Assembly (NCBI RefSeq): GCF_001540865.1
Contig: NC_033638.1
Span: forward strand, 2,383,902 to 2,447,901
Direction of reading: 5' to 3'
Source: Ananas comosus
Lineage: Eukaryota > Streptophyta > Magnoliopsida > Poales > Bromeliaceae
DNA: 64,000 nucleotides
The notes beneath the pieces are model-generated. The model was not told the origin of the DNA and ran no database searches. It saw nothing but the letters and a program-made list of their open reading frames with translations. The translations under genes and the position numbers were made by a program. The first letter of the stretch is position 1; the number at the start of each line of letters is the position of its first letter. This document shows positions 37,542-50,100 of this stretch, piece after piece.

Positions 37542-40500
37542 AACTTGCACTCTTTTCTCACTTGTGCCCAACCCGAGAGAGGCTTGGAGAGCAAGCTTCC
37601 ATTCTCTCTTTCTCTCTTTGTCTCTATGATCACTCTTTCTCTCTACCAAAGAGAGGATTGGAGGAGAAAATTGGAGCAAGCTTGGTAGAGAAGAAAGCTT
37701 GGAGTTGAAGCTTCATCTTCATCTTCATCTTCTCCTTTCTTGGTCTAAGAGGAAACTTGAGAGGTAAGCTTCATAGGGTTTTAATGGTAGAATTTTGGAG
37801 CCTCAATTATATGCTCTAGGAATGAGTTTAGAGGACTCCCTAGATGCTAATAACATGTTAAATGCATGAATCAAGTTCCAATTTGGTGATTTCTTGCAAT
37901 AGTAGCATGTTAGGGCTCAAAATAGGGGTTTTGCTAATAAGGGGGTTTGATCTAAATTGAGCCTGTATAAACCTAATTGTTAGGTATACGAACGCGTTGG
38001 TAAAGTCGGTTCGGCGATACGATGAGGCTTCGCGAAGATATTGAAGAAAAGGCCGATTTCGGTACAGATTGCCGCAGCTCACAGCGTGAGCTTCCTAAAA
38101 TCACGAAACCGGAATCATAGCATCGTGACATCACCAAAAGTTTTGAAGCTAAGAGAATCATGGGTACGAAGGGTCGCGTGGAGCTCTCGGTGGGTTTGAC
38201 CTCGCTACAAATAAGAAAATCTCATTTATGTGGATTTAAGTATCGTAAAATGAAAAATCATGCATTTTCATGATAGATGCATTATTTGTGAATTTTATAA
38301 TGCTTGAAATTCTTATGTTACATACACTGCATTTTTGGACCTCTAAGTAGTAGAGAGTTTTCGTATTGGGCTTTGCCCTATGAATAGCATTCTTAATTGT
38401 GGCTTTGGATCGTGTTCCATTTAGTGAATATAACAAGTATAAATGCACATGTTATATACAATGCATTTTCGGACCTCTATGTGGTAGAGAGCTTGCAAGT
38501 GAGATTTATGCATGGATTTAGCATTCTAATTGGGATTTCGAATCATGCTCCATATAGTAGACATGACAAATGTAATATGCTTTGGACATAAATCTGATTT
38601 GGACATAGGAAAATACATTAGGTCATAAAGTGGCTTTAGACTTGAATAACTTGTGAGTTAGGGAGCTAATGTCGTAATGCGACATCAGGCTTGAGCTATG
38701 AATGAGCCTAGCAAAGTAATGCCAGAGAGAGGCATTAGACTTGAATAATATGTGAGTTGTACTGTATGGTAATTTTATGAGAATTATGCTAAGTTGGTAG
38801 TTGCATTGGAAAGTGTATGCATGTAGCATTATGAGAATTATGCTAAGTTGATAGTTGCATACAGACGCATTGAAACCATATGCTAGTGGATAAATGCATG
38901 TTAATAGTTATATGCATTGTGGAATACATGCTAGGTACATATTAGCAATATGAGATCATGCTAGAGAGCATGCGTATTAACCTATTATTGANGTGCCCAA
39001 GCCACTGTTTTCTTTAGGTGTTCATTTCTTGGTGTTTTGGTGTCTTTTCTGTTAGGATTACTATCGAGGACGGAGTCCCACGAGGGGGAGAGACAGGGAT
39101 AGAAAGCGCGACGGCTACAAATATAGGTATGATGTCCTTTACTATGTTATTTTTTGTTTTTAATTCTCTTGTAAGCAGTTTTAAGTACAGAGAAATGCTA
39201 CTTGTACACCTAAACGTGGGGCATAAATCTAACACCCACCTATCCAAGGATTTAGACACTCCTTTTGGAGTTTTTGATATTAAAAAAAGAGGGTTTATAA
39301 GACTAGTGTGAAAATATTGGCCCTTGAATAGATATGGTGTAAGATTTACCCTCACTTTTTGGGTATACAGGTTAGTATTGCTCAAGTATACTATTGTAGC
39401 TCGTAGCTTCCTCTTTTTTTCTTTTTTTTCTTCTAGCTATTGTTTTTATGGGGTAGGATGGAATTAGATGTTGTTGAGGAGCCTTTCAGTCAAGCTTATT
39501 TCTAGATCTCATCATTCAGTTGTCACTTTTCTGATGCATGAAATATGCTTTACAGCTTATTTAGGAAAAGGTCCAAAGATGTATACTATTCTGACACGCA
39601 CGTGCTATATCATTTACAGACCCTTTCAGATGAGATCTTAGTATGAAATTGGAAATTCTGAATTTGGACCTTGGATCTGGTTTAGGGAGGAATATACTAT
39701 TTACCCATGTATAATATACAATAGAACCTTTGCCGCTATCTGATTAATTTGAAAACAAACTTGTTCAATTGTTGAGTATATGAATTTATCTTATTTAATG
39801 TACTCTAATAAAATTTTACTTTAAGCTTCTAGCGCATATAAAAGCAGCCCCTTCCCTCTTGAGCTACTAAGAGTTGTGATAAGAAAAATTGAAAGATTTT
39901 AAGCTTCTAGGGCACAGAAAAACAGTAAAGTAGTACTCATAGCTTCAAGTGATTCATAATAAGTTTAATTCCTTTTAAGCTATGCCTTGTGTAAAACCAT
40001 TGCATTGAGATTCTCCGTTAGGCCAATTAGTGCCGCTGAGTGAATAGAGATTCTCATTGTATGTTTTTCTGTGATATGATCTGTATTTAGCCCCATGCTT
40101 TACTGGAGATGCATCTCGACATCCTAAGCCACCAAATTTTCTTTACTGATGCATTTAATGCCTAATGATGAGCGGTTTTGTGGTATCATCCTAGTAGGAG
40201 GAACTTTATGGGACCTTTTTCTTTTTAAAGGACATTATTTTTATCTGCTACATGGAATGAGCATTGGGTTTCACCTTTACGGTAAAAACAATAAGAAAAA
40301 AGATGTATATCTGATGATTCTGGCCTTGATTGTCCAACTTCGCTTTGTTTATTGAATTGGTGTTGTCCCAGTTCTTAAGTTTAAACTTTTTCTACTTTTA
40401 CAGGGACCGGGATTATGATCGTGACTATGATCGAGATTATGCAAGGGGCCGTGAGAGGGATCGCGATCGAGATAGAGACCGCGATAGAGATAGGGACAGG

Positions 40501-40869
40501 GAAAGGGATAGAGACCGACACAGGGCAAGAGACGAAAAGGACTATGGTAGGGAGAGAGAGCGAGAGCGAGACCGTGAAAGAGAAGGTAGAGACAGGGAGA
40601 GGAGAGAGAGGGAGAGAGGAAGGCGGAGAAGCCGTTCCAGGAGCAGGAGCAGGAGCAGGAGTAGAGACCGAAGAGACCGGGACCGTGAAGAAGATGGCGA
40701 ATATCGTAAGAGGCGGACCCGCGGCAGTGTGAGCCCCACCAAAGAGGAGTCTAAGAAGAAGAAAGAGAAGAAAGAGAAGAAGAGTGACGGCACCGACCAT
40801 CCCGATCCGGAAATTGCAGAGGCCAACAGGCTTCGTGCTTCTCTTGGGTTGGCGCCGCTTAAGCTGTGA
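32929..40869 (+). CDS. Pre-mRNA-splicing factor 38 (PRP38A)
   Basis: Spliceosomal protein of the B complex, needed for activation of the spliceosome. Exons: 32929-33218, 33450-33571, 33669-33759, 34314-34440, 39056-39126, 40404-40869. They sum to 1,167 bp (388 residues), in frame, with no defect. The PRP38 fold covers the first four exons: NRTDPSAKSIHGTNPQNLVE, GNRKPTPFMCLVMKMLQIQP, LGAFYMRLTGT, YLEPLYNDYRKLRRK, THVDEVIDELL and LPRIQKRW. An acidic Glu-rich linker follows, then a long Arg/Asp and Arg/Ser tail with SRSRSRSRSRSRDRR, a Lys-rich KKKKEKKEKK block and the plant end NRLRASLGLAPLKL. The start is the only ATG before the conserved N-terminus. Intron 4 is swollen by a 4.5-kb N-bounded retroelement contig that probably does not belong there. 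Confidence 0.95.
34518..38991 (+). mobile_element. N-bounded gypsy retrotransposon, internal region shortened
   Basis: Order: 3' part of an LTR ending GGGGCGTGACA at 35028, primer binding site TGGTATCAGAGCC (35037-35049), gag and protease remnants, polypurine tract AAGAGGTGGAGAA before 37017, then the second LTR from TGTAGAATACCG (37017) to the N at 38992. The internal region is only about 2 kb; no reverse transcriptase, RNase H or integrase is left. The 49 bp before the left N (34468-34516) are repeated exactly after the right N (38993-39041). Confidence 0.85.
35310..36330 (+). pseudogene. Gypsy gag-protease remnant
   Basis: The open frame from 35329 to 36195 shows the late Gag part: a Lys/Arg/Gly-rich stretch, CVICSGPHQPWLCP, then YYLCGQEGHFQSDCPRG, a CCHC knuckle whose first Cys is Tyr, then a Pro/Ala/Ser-rich linker and TAQTEEAAAAEFVAAGT, the usual run-up to the protease. 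The Gag core expected between about 35590 and 35640 is missing. Behind 36150 the protease region is frameshifted: GIRVYALCD is followed by a stop where the active-site triad is expected. Not functional. Confidence 0.78.
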
Positions 40870-41888
40870 AAACAAGTTTTTGAGTTACATATGAGGCTAA
40901 TGTTGTAATAACAGTTAATGTTTCTGATTTTCGATCGAGGAAAACGAAGTTTTATTGCTATTTGTTATGCACAGATATTTCTTGCAGATTCATCCGGCCG
41001 ATCGAATCTATGCATGCCCACTGATGTTTCAATGTTATATTGGTTCACTTTATTTGGCTAGAGCTTCAGCAGAAATGTTTGAGCTGTTTGAGAAATCTAA
41101 TTGCTTTTGGGTCTGCCCCTACTGCATGTACAAACCCTGGTTATAAATTTGGAGTAAAGCTATTCGAAGAAGTTGGTGAAGAGTGTTGAGGCAGTAGAAA
41201 GATATCCTTATAACCAAATTCTACGAAAAATAGATGTTATTAAACAGATTAAGATTTTACTGCACCTGGATTTATAGAATCTGGTAATTGTTAATTGGCT
41301 GATTTTGAATGTATTGAATTAAACGTGATCAATCATTAGTAATATCATTGCGCAAAATGGATCAAAGTTTTTGGATACAAAAAAAGCAGGTGAAAATGTA
41401 AGGGGCCCTGTCAACTATAGGTCATTTCAAACAAAAAAAAAATTTGCTGACATTAACTCTACTTTCTAAAAAAAATTATTTAGGTGATGTCAGTCATATA
41501 AATCAGATATTTCACTAAATCTAAGTGTAATTTCTTTCCATTTAATAGCTTTAATTATTATTCAGTAAACAAACTGTGACAATAATGATAATAGTTATTG
41601 ACCTGTCACATTTAAGAAAAAACACAGCTTAACCAATGAGAATAACTCAACTTAAAAAAGATAGCAGTTTGTCTCTTGTATGACAATGGAAAATGCTAGA
41701 CCTACTATACCTGATGCTGTAGACTAGGCACTTAAAGATTGATACTTGACATCTCTCAAGAATGAAGTTTAGTCGTTTCATATTTCAGCTTAGCTAAGTT
41801 CATCTTAAAAAAAAAAACAAAAAACAAAACGGATAGCATACTACATTTCTCTTTAAAAAAAATGAAAAATGCTACCTTATCACCTATG
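40870..41888. other. PRP38A 3' UTR and spacer
   Basis: AT-rich sequence with no second gene. The last 48 bp (41841-41888) are repeated after the next insert (42778-42825). Confidence 0.5.
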
Positions 41889-41889
41889 N

Positions 41890-42776
41890 ATGCATGTTAA
41901 TAGTTATATGCATTGTGGAATACATGCTAGGTACATATTAGCAATATGAGATCATGCTAGAGAGCATGCGTATTAACCTATTATTGATAGGGTAAGCTAA
42001 TGTCATAAAGAGGCATTGGGCTTGGAATTGGTATATTAAGCTAATGTCATAAAGCGACATTGAGCTTGGGATATATATGAACCTAGTAAATAATGCCATA
42101 AAGAGGCATGAAAATTGGAACATGCTTGGATATAGTAATGTTCTAGTACCCTAAAGAGGCACTAGACTTAGTGAATGATTGGAACTTCACTTGGGGATAT
42201 TAAACTAGACCTATGAGTTTCATGGTATTAAGAAGCCTACGGGGGCCTGGAGGGTTAGATTCATTCCTCGAGAGAGAATGTTTGAGCTACCACTGGTACT
42301 TAGGCGGCACAAGCCAGCACTCCGGAGTTAGCCTACGCGACTTATGCTCGCTCGTGCAGTATTGAGAAGCCTACGAGGGCCTGGAGGGTTAGACTCATTC
42401 CTCGAGGGGGAATGCTGGAGCTACCACTGGCACTTAGGCAGCACAAGTCGGACTACCTTGTGTAGGCCCTTAATTGGAAATGAAAATCGATACGGTGTCA
42501 CATAAGTAATAATCACTACTAGACAGTTCGTAGTAGTTGGATTTATCGGGCATTTGGACATGTAGTGTATTTGATAGTAACGCTTATTGCATTATAGTAT
42601 ACTTGATTGCCATGTTGGAGTATACTACTTATGTATCGGCATATCGGATTATGATAGAATAGGTGTACATCATGTTGACATCATGTATACATGTGGCATA
42701 GTAGAATAGCATTTTATTATATGCTTTCAGTTCTGCAGTTATTTCAGTTATTCATATCTACTTATGTTTTGGGCCT
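41890..42776 (+). mobile_element. N-bounded LTR fragment with 48-bp flank repeat
   Basis: An internal piece of the 3.2-kb LTR family, from GCATGTTAATAGTTATATGC to TTATGTTTTGGGCCT, nearly the same as 30831-31691 but longer at the right. The Ns at 41889 and 42777 and the exact 48-bp flank duplication indicate a contig placed between two overlapping contig ends. Confidence 0.75.
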
Positions 42777-42777
42777 N

Positions 42778-44680
42778 CTACATTTCTCTTTAAAAAAAAT
42801 GAAAAATGCTACCTTATCACCTATGCATTGGTGCAAAATCTTGCACCTCCATCATTTTAGGGTTCACAAAAACTCAACTCAATTTTTAGTTAAAAAAATT
42901 GATAAAACTAGTAGAAAATAAGAGACCTTAAATTAAATAGGGCTTAAGATTTTACACCTACTCGAGGAGCGCAGCCATAGCATTGCTCAATGACAATAGC
43001 TATAATTTCATTTAGAAATAAATGATACAAAGCAACAGGTAAAGAATGACTTGTCAAGCTTAAATCTAATCCATTAATCATTTTCAACTGCCAAAGAAAA
43101 AATAGATTGTTTCACCTTGCTATATACACTTCATTACATTATTATTAATCTACCGATCTAGCTTATTAGAATATACCTCCACACTGCTAGAAACCCTACT
43201 ACTTTGTGGCCAATTGAACAATTAAACTTAATAAATAGAAGAAAATGGTGACTTCAAATAATGAGAATTGGGGGAAATGCTTCTAAAAGAAAAGCTTTTT
43301 GAGTCAATAACATAGACAATGATTGCAAGGACAAACAAAATGAAGGGGCTTGTAATAACCAAGTTAGAAAGTTTTTATGAGTATCACCCATCTCATCTGA
43401 TGATCATCAGTTCTACCTTCTACAATCCTTTCTTTTTTCCTTTTTTTGTTGAGAAAATCTCTCCCTCACTTTTATTTAGCTTTCTCATTCTTGAGGGCGC
43501 ATCCATCACAAGGAACTAACAAGTTTGTATTCAATCATCTGAGTTGAAGCACAGATCATAATGTAAAACAACAGGAAACAGTGAATGGGGGAAAGGGTGT
43601 GAAATAGAAGAATAGATGTTCAGGTTCCATATGTAATCTTCTGCACAATAAAATGGGCAGATGAATGGAAGTAATTTCAGGCTACAAGCTGTTGAGAGCT
43701 ACCATCAATAAGGAAAAAAGTACAACAATCCAAAGAAAATTGGAAAATGAAAACTAACACCACAATTTGTAGAACCTCATCTCTCATAGAATCCGTGATA
43801 CTCTCTAATGACAATTCCCTGAATCAAATCTTGCTACCTGCCTCAGTGTTGGCATTCCTTCTAACCTTATTCTAATTTTCCTGTAACCATATTGCTTAAG
43901 AATTCAATTATCACATAAAACAATCCATCTGTGTGATCTCCTGTTTCTCAGTATTGTTTGGTTTCTCAACATTCCATTGCAAGTTCAAGATTAGCAGAGA
44001 CGAGATCTCACAGAAAAATCCTAGGGAATTGGAGGACTAATGCGATTGAGAATTCACAGGGAAACATGTATAAGAACTCCTTTCTGAGACTAGTATCATA
44101 TCTTCTCTTATCATCTCCTAAGAACATCCAAACAATTCTCCAAATCCGACTAAAACTAACGAATTCGTAAAATGCTTCTCAATAGTAGCCCTTTCTGCCG
44201 ACCAACCACCAAGAACTCTGATGGACAGAAATAAATATACCTAATAATCCAAGCGATAAACTGACAGCGGCTGATTTGATCCACTTCCACTAGTCCCTTA
44301 GAAATGCTATCTACAATACATGGGAACCTGCCAGCTTTTCCCAAACATTTCAGTCAGCTTCAATATGCTATCGACAGTAATTGATTCAATATCTCAAACA
44401 ATCTGCTTCAAACTTGATAAGGAAGAACTAAGAATATGTCAGTTCAAATAGCTCAGTCAAACTGAACTGATGATATAATCTAGGCAGCAGACAATCTTCT
44501 AGGTATGCTTCAATAAAGAGATACAACCATCAATTCAATTCCATGCCACCAGCAATTCCCGGTCTATTGTTTTACGAAGCATATTTTAGCACAAATTTTG
44601 TTAGAGTGAATGTATGTTGTTTTAGGACCTTCAAACCTAAGAAAAAAGCCAGCCTCATTTTCTTAAAAATTAAAACCTTC
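42778..44680. other. Intergenic, nothing recognised
   Basis: AT-rich sequence without supported exons. Short open frames are present on both strands but show no motif or codon pattern. It could be retroelement-derived or long non-coding DNA. Confidence 0.4.
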
Positions 44681-45265
44681 ACCAAAGTTCCTGTGTGTGG
44701 ATCGTTGGCACTAGCCACTATTCCAAAAACTCGAGCTGCTATAACAGGGGCAACCAACTCAGTTACAAGCATACAGATATAGTGTGCACATCAATTATGG
44801 CTTGGCCGATCCTAGCCTCTGCCACGTTGGTAGGATGTTATCTGCCAACAACCCCTCCCTTCCTACACATGCACATATTGCAGCATGCGGGGGGTTGAAC
44901 CAGTTGGCAGGAAGTTGGCCTAGTAGCCTACAACCCTCTTTTCCAGCACCTGAACATATTGCAGCACGCAAAAATCAAATTCGTGACCTCAGGATGCTGG
45001 CCTACCTGCCAACAACCTCCCTTCCCAGCACCTGCACATATTGCAGCATGCGGGAATCGAATCCGTAACTCGCTCTTATAATATCACCTGTGGATCATTG
45101 GTACTAACCATTATTCCGAAAGCTCGAGTTGATGGAAGGAGAGTAACCAAATTACTTAAAGTGTACAGATATAGCGTCCATGAGTCTCTATTGTGACTTG
45201 GCTCACCTCGACCTCTGCCATGTGCGCAAGATGCTAGCCTACCTGCCAACACCATGTGGTTAAAT
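44680..45265. repeat. Diverged duplicated repeat with three inner copies
   Basis: TGTGGATCGTTGGCACTAGCC (read in parts) at about 44695 returns as TGTGGATCATTGGTACTAACC at 45090, with the same order of following blocks (CTCGAG, ACAGATATAG, CCTCTGCCA, CCTGCCAACA). Between them ACATATTGCAGCA occurs at about 44873, 44948 and 45034. On the minus strand GGATTCGATTCCC resembles an RNA polymerase III B box, so a tRNA-derived origin is possible but unproven. Confidence 0.55.
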
Positions 45266-47199
45266 GAAAAGACAAATAGGTTAACTCATTTGACTTTAAA
45301 GAGTAAGGTACTAAAGGGTGAAATCCAATCACTTACAAAGGGTTATCAAGGAATTAAGAAAGATAACAAGGCCCCGAAATAGATGATCCATAGAGAGGTA
45401 CCTTGTCTGCTGGATAAAAGAGCAACAGGAAAAAGTCTCGATCGAAATGGGAAACACAAAACATATTGGTGCTTTAACTACACATCCACACATATTATAT
45501 CAAAGTCAGCAAGTTGCTACTCATCCCCTGCTACTACAGGACTTTCAGAGATAGCTTAAACTTGTCATTGTGGAAGCAAAGGACAGTCATGGAAGACAAA
45601 TAACAGCATCAAGATCCTACATCAGCTTGCTGGTCGCTTTAGATAGCTATCTAACCTGAAGAAGAACAGAGGGTATAGCTAACAACCTTTGTAGTCAGAA
45701 GGGTTTAAAAGAGGAAATGAGAATGGGTGGGAGGTAGGGAGGCCGCAGACATAAGCAGTACAAGGTCAGCAACCCGGCAGCAAGTTTCCTCAGTTATTCA
45801 TCATGGAAAGAAGCATTGAACAGATAACGACATATAAGAGGCAGAAACAAGATACTTAAAGCTTAATGCAGTTCTATAAAAATTATAAAACCTCATGAAG
45901 AATATAAATTACAGTCCAAAAACAGAGCAAAACTGGAAAAGGAGAAAAAAGAACAAAAATAAAGCACACTCACATGCAACTTAACTTTCCTATAAAGATA
46001 TGGCAAAACGAGTGACAAATTGTAGGTAAGGTATCATATATATTTTGAAATTTTGATGAACTTGAATTGCAAGCCAACTCCCTCAGACTTTGAAAAGCAA
46101 GATACAAACTAGTTTGAAAATGAGATGATGGGAGAAGAGAAACAGAAGGAAAAAGAAAAAAACGATTTCTCACCCGTGGATCGTAAAATTTTCACAAAGG
46201 ATTCTCTTTTACACTTCCGGTCAATAAATCTGGGCCGGATTAGAACCCAAAAGAGAGATTAACATGATAAGCTTCTTCAACATTTTAGGACGGTTGGAAA
46301 GTTCCCACAGCAGAAGAATTCCAAAAGTTGGGTCAAGTAAAACCACAAGACAACAAACAAAGACACAATAGCTCGTGAAGTTAATCGGTAAGCTTTTCTA
46401 GTGCATGACAAACTACAACTTTTTCAACTCAATTAGCACTCATGACATTAACAAGTGCATCATCGTGCAAAACCAAAAAACGTTGGCACGTAGAAGAGAG
46501 AAATATGCAGCCTGTTGTAACTAGAATAATCGCTCTTAATTACAAAATCTGTCTTTCTCAGGCACATTGAATGGTTTTATCCACTGATAAACTAGTCAAC
46601 ACCAAAATAGACGATCGATCTGGTTATAAATTACAACTGCCAACAAAACCAAAAAAACAACAGCTTTTCAGAGCCTATAATCCAAACAGGAAATAACTTT
46701 GTGGAGTAGAATGGAAGAAAACAACAGGAACAATAAATTCAAGTTCAGTTTTAGCTATCTAGAATATGACAAGATTTTGCTTTCGAATTTTGTCATTACT
46801 CGAAGACTTAAGGCAAAGATAAAAACAAACCGCGACTGAACGAGGGAGGAAGCAACCAAGCAAGATTTCAATTAAATCGCGGATTTATGATAAAAAAATT
46901 CTGCGACCATGCAAAAAAACTCCAGAGAATTATAAAAATGAAACAACTAAAGAACATTTCATAAGCAGCAGCAGCAGCAACAAAATTCAGTTTCGTATCC
47001 CCGAAATCCTACACGAACGAAATAAACAAACAACAACATTACACTGTTAAAAAAAAAAAAAAAAGGGGTCGGAAAAAGGCCCTATGTAATCCATGCTTCG
47101 GATCATAGTCATTGCAACCCTAAATTTAGCTACAACAAATAGAAGAAGCATAATTAAAAAGAGGATATTTTTCTTAAAAAAAATATTCTTTTACTCATT
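45266..47199. other. Intergenic and 3' flank of XXT, nothing recognised
   Basis: No exon, RNA gene or repeat family that I can support. The last part is probably the 3' UTR of the minus-strand XXT gene. Confidence 0.4.
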
Positions 47200-50100
47200 T
47201 TATGGTTGGGATTGGGAATCGGCGTCGGCGGCGGCGGCGGCGACGTCGACGGCCTTGAAGGAGGGGTGGAGCAATCCGAGATCGTCGTGGGCGTCGAGCG
47301 GGGCGGCGGTGTCGTTGCGGATGCGCTTGACCCTCCTGCTGGAGAGGGATTTTGTGGGCGAATCCGTACATCTGGAGGATCTGGTTGTCGCCGAAGTTGA
47401 AGGCGCGGTCCATCTGCTTGAGGCAGCGCTCGATGGGGTAGTCGCCGAACTTGGCGCAGGGCTTGCAGCCGACGAAGTGGGTGACGAGGGGCCAGCGGTG
47501 GTCGCCGAGGCTGGGCCGGTGGTTCTCGATCATCTCCTCGTAGCGGTGGACGAGGATGCCCCAGTACCCGTGCAGGTAGTAGCCGCTCTCCAGGTGGACC
47601 TTGGGCCCCCACCTCTCGCGCTGCGTCGCCAGGAGGTAGACCATGGCCGACTGGTCGTCGGCCTCGAAGACGGGCCGGTCCTTCAGGGCGGAGGTGAGGA
47701 GCTTGCCGGCGGCGGCGCGGACGGGGCCCTCGGCGCCCAGGCGTCGAGCAGGTTGAGGGACCACTGGCAGTTGCGGAGGAGGAAGCTCCCCCCGTGTTGA
47801 GCCCGATCCAGTTGCGGTCGTCGTAGACCATCTCGTCCCAGCCGTGGAGGACGAGGTTGTAGGCGCCGTAGCGGGACCAGGGGAACTCGAAGGCCATGTC
47901 GGTGAACATGGCGTCGGAGTCCATCCACCAGAGGAACTCCACCTCCCAGGGGCAGCTTCGCCCAGAACCCGGCCATCTCCGCGTCGAGCAGCGCCGTGTT
48001 GTAGAAGATCTCGAGCCCGTGGACGCGGCAGTAGTCGACCTTGTTCTTGATCGACTTGAGCAGGTAGTGGTCGCCCACGGGGTTCTCGTACGGCCTCGGC
48101 GACGACCCCGTCACCAGCAGCACCCGCGGCTTCCCCGCCNAGTAGAATAGCATTTTATTATATGCTTTCAGTTCTGCAGTTATTTCAGTTATTCATATCT
48201 ACTTATGTTTTGGGCCTAGTGGTGCATTTGGCTATGGTCAGTAATTGCCCACTCGGGACTATAAAATTATAGTTCTCACGCCCCCTGTTTTATGTTTTTA
48301 TTCAGAGCCTTCCACTCCGGAAGAGGCTCGAGATCGCGAGAAAGGAATCGCCTGGAGCTAGCTAGCGAGGGATTGGTTAATAGGTGTCTACCTCTCTTTT
48401 GTTTCTTTTTGGAGAGGTTGAGAGACTTGTACCATTTTGTAGAGACCACCCACTATTTGTATCTTGAGACTTATGATGTACTACTTTTCATTTTACTTTA
48501 GCATTTAGCTTCTGTGATTTCTACTGGTTGATAGAACCTAGCTGTATACTTGCTCTAATATTCTCTATGTATTGTTCTTTTATTCGCTGTCGTTGTAGAC
48601 GCCTTATATGTGCAGGCATATGGCGGGTCTGGGCACGCACTGTGAGGGCCTATGCCGGGTCCCGGGGCGTGACACACTATGACATGAATATTGGGATAGA
48701 TGGATTCTCGAGTTGTTGATAACCCTAGTCAGTAGGGTATCCTCGAGTTGAGAGGATTGGATCATACTCACTTAATAGTCTTTTTTGAGCTTGTCGGTGG
48801 TCGCTCCACCTAAGCGGTGAGCTCCGGTGTCATCACACGATGGGTTAACGTACCTACCCAGCAGACGGTCTCGGGTGTGTGTAGCGCAGAGTCTCCTCAC
48901 TTATGGGATTTAGTTGTGATTTGGGGCTTAACCTTTGGGTTAGCCACGATGATTGAGTGACAAGTATATGAATGACATGAATCATGAGTATAGTAGATAC
49001 TTCATTCATACTATGTTGTTGAGGTATAGTAGCATAATAGTATATTTCATTACTATATTAGCAGATTTCATTATCCTGTTTATATATCTCTACTTATGCC
49101 TTCTTAGACCTAGTGGAAAAATCAGCGGGGTCGGCGGCCGAACCCACTGGAAACTTTTCTTAGTTCTCATCCCACTTTGTTGCAGGGCCTAATTCGAGCG
49201 GATCGACTGAGGATTGCGGTAAGGGCATAGCGCCCTAGTTAGTAGCCTCCTTTTGCATTAGAGTATCATGTGTATATGAGAGACTTGATATATTTTTGTG
49301 AGGTTGCTTGTGGATGTATATGTATCATGAGATGAAACTTGTAACCAAATGTATTTATTTTGGTGGTTAAAAGTAAAGTGAATGTAATAGCTAGTTTTCT
49401 CTCTTGCTCTCGCTTGTGTTATACTTGCACTCTTCATGTATGTTGACTTTGTTTACCTGGGCAACTAGATGTACATGATTGATGTTTGTTGAGCCTTGGG
49501 CAGACAGGGGAGGTTCTGTCTGTTCGGCGTCTGTTGAGCGTACCCAAACCGACCAAATTGGCGGTTGCAGGGCCTGGTAGATAAATTGGTATCAGAGCAT
49601 GTGTCACGCCCAGGGACCGCCAATTTGGTCGGTTTGGGCACGTCAACAGACGCCGAACGGACAGCACCTCCCCTGTCCGCCCAAGGCTCCGCCAACATGT
49701 ACAATCAAGTAATTCAATACAAAATGAATGCAATTATACATGGTTTGCTCGATGGCAAACAACAACCAACGATAAGTGAAAGTACTATGTACTAAAGTAA
49801 ACCACTCCACATACAAGTCATTTGATTATATTTTAACAAAAAACAAGTGAACTAAAGTTATTACATTCATTCTCTTTGCATTTATGATTATACATCACCT
49901 AGTCATCCAACAAAACATATGATTTACATATTTATACATCGCTTTTCAACATACAAAAGTTAAACTGTAACATAGGGAATGACTAAACTCTGGTGGCCAC
50001 TATCTACGGCGCAATACCCTTGCCTCGATCCTCCGCCGCCCCGCTCGTACTAGGATCTGGAGGGTTAGTGGTGTGAGAACTACAACAAAGTTCCCAGTGG

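Noticed and set aside
34468..39041. True LTR insertion with a 49-bp target duplication in PRP38A intron 4
   Set aside because: LTR integrases make 4-6-bp duplications; the Ns at both edges and the missing LTR ends fit contig misplacement better.
40381..40875. 164-codon minus-strand frame opposite the PRP38A tail
   Set aside because: Antisense of the Arg/Asp/Ser repeat; low-complexity shadow.
44860..45080. Possible tRNA gene or SINE from a B-box-like GGATTCGATTCCC
   Set aside because: No A box, acceptor stem or cloverleaf could be built; kept only as a diverged repeat.
47093..47800. 235-codon plus-strand frame opposite XXT
   Set aside because: GC-rich antisense of the glycosyltransferase catalytic domain.
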